From the NCBI GenBank assembly GCA_014058105.1, contig JACGCM010000779.1, positions 2,480,001-2,544,000 on the forward strand: 64,000 bases of DNA, in the 5' to 3' direction. The position numbers and the translations under genes were made by a program. The notes beneath the pieces were generated by a model. It did no database searches and was not told the origin of the DNA. It saw nothing but the letters and a program-made list of their open reading frames with translations. Below, piece by piece: positions 55,341 through 64,000 of this stretch. How positions within the stretch are numbered: the first letter of the stretch is position 1; each line of letters starts with the position of its first letter. The stretch comes from Kingdonia uniflora. Its lineage: Eukaryota > Streptophyta > Magnoliopsida > Ranunculales > Circaeasteraceae.

Positions 55341-55489
55341 CAATCAACATTGTACCTAAATCACCATTATAGATTAATTATACAGTAAACCTAATTTGTA
55401 ACTTTACCTCTTGGATGCACAACTCGACTTGCATCAGAACAGCGGTACGATCCGTTTTTAACATCGCCTTCAGCCGGTAGTCAACCCCC

Positions 55490-55800
55490 CAGGTGCGGAA
55501 CCCCACTTCTCGACTTCATCTGCCTCATTTACAAGCTCAGTCTGTCACACATGCTTGTCTCTCTTCTGCTTGTTCGATAATAACAGGCTCTCTGGTAGAA
55601 CATTTGTCATTGTTGTATCAAATTTTTTCCCCTAATTTTTCTTCCCCCCTTGTCGACCCCACATCCGCCCAGCCTCCCACTTTTTGTTCTTGTTCTAGGG
55701 TTGAGCAAAAAATTAGCCAGGAACTTCATCCAGTTGATCGACGTTGATGGCTGATTGAACTCTTGCTTTCGATGCCATTTCCTACCATTTTTATCCATGC
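55490..55800 (-). pseudogene. Element E antisense gene, basic middle region
   Basis: A minus-strand frame 55798-55607 with 'KFLANFLLNPRTRTKSGRLG' and lysine/arginine-rich 'KGGRKIRGKN'. Comparable in place and charge to A 14515-14913 and C 42441-42759. Confidence 0.45.
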
Positions 55801-55995
55801 TTCTTCCTCGTATGTGCCACCACTTTTAGCTTGGCATATTTATTACTCAGCCTAACCCTTGGTAGCTCAAGCAATTTGAAAATGTCGTCTACAATCTTGT
55901 CATCTTCTTTCAATGCAGTATCGAGATAGCTCGGCTCTAAGGGTATATCCAGTAGTCACGAAACTGCACAAATAATGAGAATACCAGTTTGTCGA

Positions 55996-56450
55996 CTACC
56001 AGACTGACATACATACCACAAAATCTAAATACGCAATCCTACCAAGCTTATATACATGATTAGTTAAAGCCAATTCAAGTTCCTGAGCCCGTTGTTTCCA
56101 GCCACCCTCGACCAGTACTAAGGTCTCATTCCAGTAACAACCTTTGGTACCATAGAACCACGGGCGACTACTATCACTCTTTACATGGTATATTACCTTG
56201 CCCGAACTATAAACCATCTCGTAGTACGCCATGATATTAAGCGAAGAAACAGTCAACTCTCTAGCTCAAGACAAGTCTCTGCTTACTGTCTTGATTACCC
56301 ACATCATTTCATAGAAATTACAGTTTAATTGATATGGCGCTACATTAAAAAAATTTAACACTTCTTTTACCAAGTTGATGAATAGGATCATCATACCCAG
56401 GAATTGTTGTCCCAGATATGCGAGCACCCCAGAATTGACATGATCTCACA
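55996..56450 (-). pseudogene. Element E antisense gene, Transposase_28-like domain
   Basis: Minus strand: 'VKEVLNFFNVAPYQLNCN' (about 56385-56330), a break, 'MAYYEMVYSSGKVIYHVK' (about 56232-56180), 'SSRPWFYGTKGCYWNETLVL' and 'VEGGWKQRAQELELAL'. This aligns with C 43184-42880 along its whole length. Two elements from different families keep it in antisense, which supports coding function in the past. The 86-codon frame 56256-55996 is open. Confidence 0.7.
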
Positions 56451-57297
56451 GATCCCCTTCATAGAGAGTGATCGTTACCCACGAACTCACAAAATAGTTA
56501 TCACGATACAATCTTATTTTATTCTCATGAAAAGTCTCCGCATATGTTGCCTGGCCTTCTTCTGTATTACTTTCCCCTTCCTTGTCAACTACCTTCTCAT
56601 CCTCTACTCCTTGATCATCATCCTCGGTTGCCTCACTATCCTCTACCTCGTCACTGCGAGATAATTGTGGTCGAGATGTACTCTCCCTGAATACTTTTTC
56701 CCTAGGGCCCTCGCCTGTAATTTCCTCCCTCGTGGTATCCTCGTCACTTTCAAAGGTGTTACGTCAGCCAAATGTCGACAAACCACTCATGTTTAAAGCA
56801 TTTTTGTCAAAGTCTAGCAACCTATTAACAGTCATCCTAGTTTGTATTTACCACCAAATTATAAGGAAAGGCCGGTCAGGTAGAACCCGATTACAACCTT
56901 CGAGATACCTTTTTTTATATATCTATCTTTAAACATCATCACACCCTTACCACTAGGATTTACGACTCAATGCATTGGTTGTGCATATTACCAACATTTG
57001 CCACACCACCTCAATTCCATAACTGCCAAACATCTAGTTCCAAGGGGAGTGAAAGATCCATACATCAATTCTCTACCACCACATGTAGCTCACCACATTT
57101 TATTTATTAAGGATCCACAATCGAAGGTAGATCAATAATCAACTGATACAGGTATGCAACATTTACAAGCTTCATGAACACCTTTAATGGCATACCCTAA
57201 TTAAAAATCAACGATAAAACAAGAGAGAGATAGACTTACCAGTGTTTAGGAAAGGTGCTACGGCGATCCGAGATGCGTGAATTTCCCCTCCACTTGA
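56451..57297 (-). other. Probable antisense exon/intron stretch of element E
   Basis: Acidic residues can be read on the minus strand near 56650-56560 ('EDSEATEDDDQGVEDEK'), comparable with C's acidic part (43500). The remainder looks intronic. It includes a splice-donor-like 'cactggtaagtct' at about 57246-57233. Confidence 0.4.
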
Positions 57298-57540
57298 TCA
57301 CAACCACACATTCCTCTTCTCGATTATAATGCTATTATGAAAAAAAATATTCCTTTTGGTGTAAAGAATACGAACAGTTCGAGTGACTAAAAAGTCATCA
57401 TTACAACCAGGGATGATTACCAAGACACCCAACTGCCCATCTACCTCTCTCTCTTTTTCTCTCTTTTCAGTTACTTCATTCAATATTCTAACCCTCAAAA
57501 GTTTATATTTTCCCGCCATCATTTGACCCTCCTCGATCCC
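57298..57540 (-). pseudogene. Element E antisense exon, possible counterpart of the NDGKV exon
   Basis: Minus-strand frame 57522-57298: 'MMAGKYKLLRVRILNEVTEK', basic residues, then 'IIPGCNDDFLVTRTVRI'. The 'GCND' core and its place (one intron downstream of the leader exon, upstream of a GTAAGT donor) suggest that it corresponds to the exon found in A, B and G, but the similarity is weak. Confidence 0.4.
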
Positions 57541-57899
57541 TCTGCCCTCCTATATCTTCTATCTCTATACATCTACCAACCTGACCTACACTTGTTCTCC
57601 ATATTTTATTCCCACTGGCACTTGTCTCTCAACAACACCTTCAACCGGGGTCGTGCAGGTCCTACCTAACCTAAAGTGAGAAGTAGTCTCTCCTAGCATA
57701 TTCGTATACATAGCCCACATGGCATTTCAGTCACCCAAAATGTCGAGCACCGATCATGCATAAGCGTTATCTCTGTCGACCATTTTTATAGGTATATTCT
57801 TAATAATACGATATAACAAAAATTGCCTTTCTATTTCATAAAGCCCGCAGGCCACAGTAGATACAACACTAATAAAAAAATAACAAAATAATAACAACA

Positions 57900-58205
57900 C
57901 CAATCATACGCAATGCCACGACCCGTACCAGCATCAGCATCCTCGGCTCAAATCATATCCTCTGCGATCATTTGCAGCGCGAGCTCGCAGTGGACTACTT
58001 CCACAATATCCTCATGAAAGGTGGTACACCAGAAAAGCTGATCGAACTCTACCAACTGCTCAACTATAGATATCTCGGCCAGATTCATCTATACAGGCCT
58101 GGGTATGTGTGCGTTCAAGGGTAGCCTCCCAAAATACCTTCTACGTAGGTCAGCAATCCTCACAGCAAGCTTCCCCTCTACAAGTCGATGCCTTTTTGAG
58201 CTAGT
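57900..58205 (-). pseudogene. Element E antisense leader exon
   Basis: On the minus strand it starts 'MVHTSSKRHRLVEGKLAVRI' (58205 leftward), continues 'YFGRLPLNAHIP', a stop, 'MNLAEISIVEQLVEFDQL' and ends near 57950 ('LALQMIAEDMI'). The start matches B's 'VWTRSNRIRFAGEGRLAIK' and G's 'MVKTGS', so it is the same leader exon. It opens about 260 bases inside the 3' LTR. Confidence 0.6.
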
Positions 58206-58450
58206 ATGTACCATATAGATGAACGGGGTAAAAGAATTGCTTAAGATGATTAAGGAAATTAGGCTTAGAATCTGGTTTTTACAGCAGATCTCTGGTTTCA
58301 GGTATTAAATGCCCTAACGGCATATTCAGTGCAAGGTATTAATTCCCTCGTTGCATGTGAACTAGTAAACTCTCTTATTTATGAGGTCTCTTCATCTTCT
58401 TCTCAGCAGTAATCCCCTCGCACAAAGATACGTACTTCTCGATCACAACT

Positions 58451-58463
58451 GAGGGGGCGCGAT
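58451..58463 (+). other. Element E polypurine tract
   Basis: GAGGGGGCGCGAT, directly before the 3' LTR. Confidence 0.78.
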
Positions 58464-58973
58464 TGCAGTAGCCTACTTAACAATATCAGCCATTAGTAGC
58501 CTACTTGATAATATAGACCTCAGTAGCCATACATGACAAGGACTCATAGTCGACATTGATTTCTATCAAGAGACAAGGTCAACATGGACCAATAATTGAG
58601 CAAATGGCGCAGGCCGCACAAATCAAAGAAAGTTTTAAAGTTGAATAACTAGTGATGACTGTTTGTGAAGGGCAAAAGGGGAATAACTGAGACAAACCTG
58701 GAGGCCCTTCCTAGGAAGCTGATAAATTGGAGAGGGAGGGCCAAGAGGGAAGAGGAGAAGGAGACTCGACCACACTAACGAGAATACTTTTGTTATCATA
58801 AAGGAGAAATATACCTCTCACAGTTCGAAAATCCTCCAAAGAGGTTATGAGGAGTCCTCTTTATAGGAACTCACACACATACCTTATAATTTATTTTGAT
58901 TACAAGTCCTATTTCTTATCTTCTCCACATTGTGAGGTCGATTCTGGACCACCCCTAGAATTACGCCCTTATA
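58464..58973 (+). repeat. Element E 3' LTR (510 bases)
   Basis: TGCAGTAGCCTACTTAACAA to ...CGCCCTTATA. Its first 80 bases match the truncated 5' LTR (23863-23945). Followed by CCTTG and then F's repeat. Confidence 0.82.
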
Positions 58974-60855
58974 CCTTGAGCATGATTTAGCTCGACCGAG
59001 TCAGTCCAATGCATTTGGCTTTGTGTATGAAGTAAGAAATGGCTTCTATTGGTCAAATTTGGTGAACCAATTACTAGGCTGACAAATAGCTTTAAGTTAT
59101 GTGCTCAATCATTGAGCTTGACAAAGAGTTTGCAATAAGCTTTTATCTAATGATGATTGTGAATTCGGTGCCTGAGTATTCTTTTTGAAAATAAATTTGT
59201 AACTGGCTCGACTACATCGACCTCGAGCATCTCATTGGCTCTGGGCCAAATAATTAGTTGATAATGGCCTCGACCTTGAGTACAGCACTGGATATGAGCT
59301 TCATAACGAACTTGAATTGAAAGTTGACAAAGATAGCTTTTACTGTGCTCGAGCCAGTAATTTGGCAATGAGGTCGAGCTTAGTTGTGAGTTGGCAAAGA
59401 GCTTGTTGGTGTATTCGAGCATCAACTTTAATAATTATTTGGTAACAAAATGCATATCATGCTCTAATTGAGAGTTAGTGAAGAGCTTGATAATATGCTC
59501 TAGCATCAATTTTGATAATAAGATGGTAATGAACTTCATAGTGCGCTTGAGAATTAGCTTGAATTAAAAATTGACAAAAGAGTTTGATAATGTGGCTAAT
59601 CGTTGAACTTAGCTGAGAGCTATAAAAGAGCTTGATAATGTGGTCTATTATCGAGCATAGTTGAGAGCTGCCAAGGAGCTTGATAATGAACTTGACCATC
59701 GAGCCTAGTTAAGAGCTATTGAAGAGCTTGAAAATTTGGTCAACCATCGAGCTTATTAATGAGCTACCAAAGAGCTTGATAATGTACTCGATCGTCAAGC
59801 TTAGTTGAAAGTTACCAAAGAGTTTAATATTTTTGCTGACTGCCGAGCTTAGTTGAGAGTTGTTGAAGAGTTTGATAATGTGGTCGACTACCGAGCTTAG
59901 TTGAGAGTTGCCAAAGAGTTTGATAATATGCTCGAGCATTGACTTTGACCCTAAGTTGGTGATGAGCTTAAGCTTTAATCTAGTAATGAGCTTGAAAATT
60001 AGCTTGAATTGAAAGTTGGCAAAAGATCTTAAAAATATAGTAGACCATAGAGCTTAGTTGAGAGCTGCAGAAGAGCTTGCTAATGTGGTTGACCATTGAG
60101 CTTAATTGAGGGCTCTCAGAAAGCTTAATAATGTGCTCAACCGTAGATCTTAGTTGAGAGCTTCCAAAGATCTTGAAAATGTGGTCAACCGACGAGCATA
60201 GTTGAGAGTTGCAAAAGATTTTTATAATGTAGTCAACTGCCGAGCTTAGTTGAGAGTGGCGGAAGAGTTTGATAATGTACTCGAGTATCGAATTTAACCT
60301 TTAAGATGGTAATGAGCTTTAGCTTTAATCTGGTAAAAAGCTTTAGAATAAGCTTGAATTGAAAGATGGTGAAAGATTTTGATAATGTTGTCAACCATCG
60401 AGCATAGTTGGGAGCTTCAAAAGAGCTTAATAATGTGGTCTACTGTCAAGCTTAGTTGAGTGCTACCAAAGAGCTTGATAATGTACTCGACCATTAAGCT
60501 TAGTTTAGAGATACCAAAGAGCTTGATAATGTGCTCAACTGTTGAGCTTAGTTGAAAGCTACCAAAGAGCTCGAAAATGTGTTCGACCGTCGAGCTTAGT
60601 TAAAAACTGCCAAAGGACTTAAAAATGTGGTTGACCATCAAGCATAGTTGAGAGCTGCAAAAAAGTTTGATAATGTGGTCAACTACCGAGCTTAGTTGAG
60701 AGTTGTCGAAGAGTTTAACAATGTACTCGAGCGTCGACTTTGACCCATGTGATGGTAATGTGCTTAAGCTTTAATCAGTTAATAAGCTTAAAAATTACCT
60801 TAAACTAAAAATTGGCCAAAGAGCTTGATAATGTTGTCGAACATCGACCATACGT
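58974..60855. repeat. Element F tandem arrays, right part (about 84-bp end, then 48-bp units)
   Basis: 58974-59070 finishes the unit cut at 23862. From about 59100 the 'gagcttagttgagagctgccaaagagcttgataatgtgctcgaccgtc' unit repeats every 48 bases or so (for example 59796, 59845, 59893). A second wording, 'gatggtaatgagctttagctttaatctggtaa...agcttgaattgaaagttggc', interrupts the series at about 59945, 60300 and 60745, giving a higher-order repeat of roughly 350-450 bases. No gene. Confidence 0.88.
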
Positions 60856-60859
60856 GGTG

Positions 60860-61448
60860 TGTATAGGGACCAGATTTCGCAAAGCTCAAAATAACTTGAA
60901 ATCGATCCTTACATCAAGAACTACTATGACAAGAATTAAATAAGGGATAACACTTAACACAGAGGATTTAGCATGGAAACCCTGTAAATATGTAAAAAAC
61001 CATAACCTCGTAAAGTAGTATTATTGCTTGAGAGAGAGAGAGAATCTGAATACAAGAGTTAATCTAAGAAAAGATAGCTAAAGATCAGATAATTGTATGT
61101 ATCGAATTGTCTGTTGACCGTCCCTATTTTCTTAGGAGCTCTGCTCTTTAATAGACCCTGCTCTCAGCTTGACATCGTACTTGAACACGTTCTCCTGAAA
61201 GTAGGAGTCATGGGAAGTTGAGTGTGTAACTGCTAGCTCGTAGGAGACAGGTGTATGTTGACTTGTTCTGTTTACATCAGTTATGGACGACCCACGTTCT
61301 GCTTGAGTTTGTGGTCAATGTGTAACTGTTGACGTGTATATAACGTATTTGTTTATGCGTGAGTCTGGTACTCGATAAGATCGAGTCTTCCATATCTCGA
61401 GGTATAGATGATATCGAGTGTCCATAGCTCGAGGGATAAGTCCCTACA
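60860..61448 (-). repeat. Element G 3' LTR (inverted, 589 bases)
   Basis: Ends GAGGGATAAGTCCCTACA on the + strand, the reverse complement of the A-type start. It carries 'tttagcatggaaaccctg' and 'aaaaaccataacctcg', the reverse of A's 'gaggttttccacgcta' region. A (GA)n run is at about 61033-61050. Confidence 0.85.
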
Positions 61449-61460
61449 ATCGCCCCCTCG
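61449..61460 (-). other. Element G polypurine tract (inverted)
   Basis: ATCGCCCCCTCG on the + strand: the reverse complement of CGAGGGGGCGAT. Confidence 0.78.
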
Positions 61461-62703
61461 CAACTGAAGTCACGTATGACTTTAGTTGAGAAAAAACTCT
61501 AACCTTTGACCCGAGGACGTAAGCGAGAGTTTGAAAGCCAGAACGTCTGTATTTATGAGTGTGTTGTCATTATGACGCGTGAGTTTTATAAGCAGACTTG
61601 TGGTTTTCCCGAGTGGATGACTGTCTTGGGAAACAACGTGCATTAAATGCGGTAACTCTAAAAATAGTGGTCATTCTATTGCCGAATAACCTGCAACAAA
61701 TCTTCACTGTAGAGAAAAACAAGCATACCATTTTTGATTAAGGGGTGAGAAAAAAAAATATGAGTTTTTGGATGCGTACCTTTGCAACATCTTGGTTTAG
61801 ATGAGGAATCGAGTGTATCATGCCTATTTTTCTTTCATCGTGGAGGAACCTTGGATACGGTATTTCGGCTATCAGAGTAGGCAAACTCCCTTTACTGTTT
61901 TGTTGAGGGAGTGTTGTTTGAAATATTTCTGGGTATTATGTAGCATCTGATTTAGTGGCTGGGGTATATGCGATTAAAAATCCCAGGCCTCTAATAACGT
62001 TCTGAGTTCTAAGGTAGGAGTCCTCTTCAAGCTCTATTAATTCCGGGTTGATGGGGATAGGGAGGAAGAGACGGCGGTGGTGGAGGTGGCGTATGGAAGA
62101 TAGATCACTTCCATTGGCCCAATCGTCTTTTCTTTTTATTCTTCCTGCAGGGAAATGAAGGGGAAAGAGGTGTTTGACCTGTTGCAGTCTTGCATTTTTC
62201 AAGCTATGGCTGAGATGTATCTGGAAGATCAACATTATCTTGGCAACGAGAAAAGAGCTAGAGACCTATCCTCGTGCTGAAGAAAGTATATGTAATATCG
62301 AGCTTCTAAAAGCTTGATTCTGTAATTGTAAAGCAACGCTGCAGGGGTAGTTCTGTAACAAACTTGTTAGATGAAAATCGAGCGTAATAAAAGAATATTT
62401 TCTTTTTTACTAGCAGAAATAGTCGACACGTCATCGAACCGAATGGGAGTAAATAGTTGGTGGGATAACATACCTTATCCTACCTCATAAACGACTCGAG
62501 ATAAACAGATGTAAAGATAAAGCTAGAACTGTAACCGTTATATAGCTCGATTAAGCACGAAAAGATAATAGTAAGTAGTTTGAACCCGGGAAGAGTGGGT
62601 TATAGAAACTGAAATACGTTGCGTATAGTCAATCGAAAAATTAGTCCTGTTAACTGAACAATATAAAAGTGTGACTTGTTCTTTAAGAAGGTTATTCATA
62701 AAA
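61461..62703 (+). other. Leader region of G's antisense gene, little recognised
   Basis: A short frame at 62155-62280 ('EVFDLLQSCIFQAMAEMYLE') may be a decayed leader ORF, but it has no clear match in A or B. Nothing else is supported. Confidence 0.4.
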
Positions 62704-63052
62704 ATGGTGAAGACAGGCTCTTAGAGGGCTGCTGAAGCGCGTGCGTTGAACGACTTGCGCTTAGCATTCAAGATTGATGAAATAAGGGAAGCTGTTTTTG
62801 GGCAGCAAGATTATGATGCGGTTCTACTCGAGACCCGAGCGAACTATGAGGGTATGACTGATACAGAAAGGGGGGAGGAAAAGAACTGCGTATACTTGTC
62901 TGAGTCCTTGCGTATCTGTTAGCAGACTATTAAAGATCGCAAAGAGTTCGTCATGATGATGGCAAGGGAGGAGATCATCAATAAGGATAAGGAAATCGCC
63001 ACAGGGCAACTGAAAGCTTGTGGTGTCGAAGGGCATACCGGTTGCTTCAAAT
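62704..63052 (+). pseudogene. Element G antisense gene, first exon with splice donor
   Basis: Starts ATG at 62704 ('MVKTGS', then a stop at 62722), continues in frame 'RAAEARALNDLRLAFKIDEI', 'FGQQDYDAVLLETRANYEG', one stop near 62920, and 'KEFVMMMAREEIINKDKEIA', then 'CGVEGHTGCFKC'. At about 63051 a perfect donor, GTAAGTAT, follows. B's exon (19500-19141) agrees through the CGxxGHxGxFxC end. The pattern C-x4-H-x5-C might bind a metal (inference). Only two stops in about 115 codons. Confidence 0.68.
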
Positions 63053-63275
63053 GTAAGTATCTTGGAGATTGGAGTGATTGACTGTTGAAACTAAAATTTG
63101 AATTGTAACTGCCCGAATTTACTTGAAGAAAACTTTGCTCACAAAAATAGGCTATGACTAGGATTGTTGTTAAAACTAAATTTTTGAATTTGTGTTGCTA
63201 ATTGATATTGACGTTAAAGTCAAGGTGTATAAGTAGGGTAAACAAAGGTTTCTTGAATTTTAAAAGATAATTCAG
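63053..63275 (+). other. Probable intron of G's antisense gene
   Basis: From GTAAGT (63052) to a TTCAG acceptor (about 63271-63275), AT-rich, 223 bases. B's corresponding intron, without element A, would be about 265 bases. Confidence 0.55.
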
Positions 63276-63513
63276 AATCATGAGTTTGGGGCATTGTGAA
63301 AAGAGTGGGACCAAGAAGCTGAAAGATACTCTAAAGTATAATATTTGGTGTAATGATGGGAAGGTAGTTTCACCGAAGCAGTACGACATGCCTGACAGGT
63401 TCAGACAAACAGACGGCTTGGTTCAAGAATCAAGGATTGTTTATTCAAAAACTCAAAATTGCCAGCGGTTCGGGGAAAGGTGTATAAGAGCATGCACAGC
63501 AGCCTCTATATAA
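63276..63513 (+). pseudogene. Element G antisense gene, second exon (NDGKV exon)
   Basis: Open for 77 codons from ATG 63280: 'MSLGHCEKSGTKKLKDTLKY', 'WCNDGKVVSPKQYDMPDRFR', 'VQESRIVYSKTQNCQRFGER'. A's copy (16339-16055) has the same beginning (MSEGRF), the NDGKV core and the 'ESRAVHTRSNKCQ' end. This is the least damaged copy of the exon in the window: no stop until 63511. Confidence 0.72.
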
Positions 63514-63554
63514 TAAGGAGTACTTTTGAGGAGTTTCAACCCAACTTTGATGTT

Positions 63555-63855
63555 GTGGATGTAGCAGACTCCCTACAAAAAGAAGCCACATCATATAATT
63601 AACTACTTAAACCACTTCAAATTAGTTAAGTTTAAAAATAAGAGGCAAAAAATAACCTTTTTGTTTACTTTAAACCTCTAAAGAAACTTTACACGTAATA
63701 TAAGAGTCCTACGTGGCTCACCAAATATTTCTCTAGACTCTCCATACCTAAGGAGAGAGAAAGAGAAAAATAGGGATAAGGAGTCTATAAAAACCATTTT
63801 AATACTTTTTGCCTCCCTAAATTAAGTTTAGGGAGGCTACTATGGATGCTCTAAG
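63555..63855. mobile_element. Possible MITE
   Basis: The left end reads 'ggatgtagcagactccctac' (63559) and the right end, reversed, 'catccatagtagcctccctaaac' (63856 leftward): imperfect terminal inverted repeats around 300 AT-rich, non-coding bases. The right end also holds a perfect hairpin (63811-63837). I could not fix a target duplication. Confidence 0.35.
63811..63837. repeat. Perfect 11-bp inverted repeat (hairpin)
   Basis: GCCTCCCTAAA - TTAAG - TTTAGGGAGGC. It lies at the right end of the possible MITE. Confidence 0.8.
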
Positions 63856-63856
63856 T

Positions 63857-64000
63857 ACTCCCTCTCCTCGCTCTCCGAATACAAAAAACCAGAAATAGAA
63901 AAGAAGGGTTAGGGAGATAGAGATCTCAATTGACGATTTTACTACCGCCGAAGGAGGAAAAGATAAGAGGAAAATAGTGTTTAGGAGTCTCTATTACGAC
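63857..64000. other. Right edge of window, no gene recognised
   Basis: Purine-rich sequence continuing the region of element G. Too short to assign. Confidence 0.4.

Larger units (their letters stand above)
23863..58973 (+). mobile_element. Element E: Tat-type retrotransposon nested in F and split by D
   Basis: E's own sequence is 23863-25469 plus 52914-58973. Flanks are CCTCG (23858-23862) and CCTTG (58974-58978), a duplication with one change. The F repeat reads on across it: left '...ggacctcg', right 'ccttgagcatgattt...'. E has a truncated 5' LTR, gag, protease, RT, a tandem array, an antisense gene and a 3' LTR. It lacks its primer-binding site, RNase H domains and integrase. Confidence 0.85.
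60860..64000 (-). mobile_element. Element G: 3' end of a minus-strand A-family element
   Basis: It begins with an inverted A-family LTR (60860-61448) and its purine tract, then has the antisense leader exons, which here read on the + strand. Its tandem array, pol, gag and 5' LTR would lie to the right of the window. The target duplication on the left would be TGGTG (60855-60859), but the other end is not visible. It lies in or next to F's array. Confidence 0.8.

Noticed and set aside
61033..61052. (GA)n run as a functional site
   Set aside because: A short microsatellite in an old LTR, without counterpart in the A or B LTRs.
1..64000. An intact host gene somewhere in the window
   Set aside because: Every open stretch that could be recognised belongs to a transposable element. 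Short exons with no similarity to any element would escape this reading, so transcript data would be needed to exclude them fully.

Overview
This window is repetitive DNA from a flowering-plant nuclear genome. I find no intact host gene, rRNA gene, tRNA gene, CRISPR array or bacterial-type operon. Nearly everything is degenerate LTR retrotransposon of the Ty3/gypsy Tat group. The group call rests on five features: gag-protease-RT-RNase H-integrase order, a second archaeal-type RNase H after the RT-linked one, a GGCGCC-type primer-binding site, tandem repeats downstream of pol, and an antisense gene between pol and the 3' LTR. Minor components are a plant LINE fragment with its own RNase H, one tRNA-derived SINE, a probable solo copia-like LTR and a possible MITE. 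All boundaries and alignments were made by eye.

Layout. 1-2520: LINE remnant. 2536-21720: element B (3' part only), split by element A (4596-19135), a 14.5 kb element with two 580-bp LTRs and a 5-bp target duplication, ACTCC. 21721-22667: inverted LTR fragments. 22682-60855: tandem repeats of a minus-strand element F, split by element E (23863-58973). E is split by D (25470-52913), and D is split by C (33801-46991). D's 5' LTR also holds an inverted solo LTR of the C family. 60860-64000: start of a minus-strand A-family element, G. The deepest nesting is four levels (F, E, D, C), with a 5-bp or near-5-bp duplication at each junction.

How the parts relate. In A, C, D and E the + strand carries pol remnants, but no copy looks autonomous. 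Stop codons are frequent, A and D have lost the integrase glutamate, C and E have lost the protease aspartate, and E has lost RNase H and integrase altogether. Downstream of pol each element has its own unrelated tandem array: 161 bp in A, about 191 bp in C, 75 and 86 bp in D, about 85 bp in E, and about 84 and 48 bp in F. Between the array and the 3' LTR lies an antisense, apparently spliced gene found in six elements (A, B, C, D, E, G). Its first exon tends to begin MVxT near the polypurine tract, a later exon resembles the 'putative gypsy type transposon' domain (Pfam Transposase_28), and in A, C and D its C-terminal part is coiled coil or acidic. This antisense cassette, kept while surrounding sequence diverges, is the most interesting biology here.
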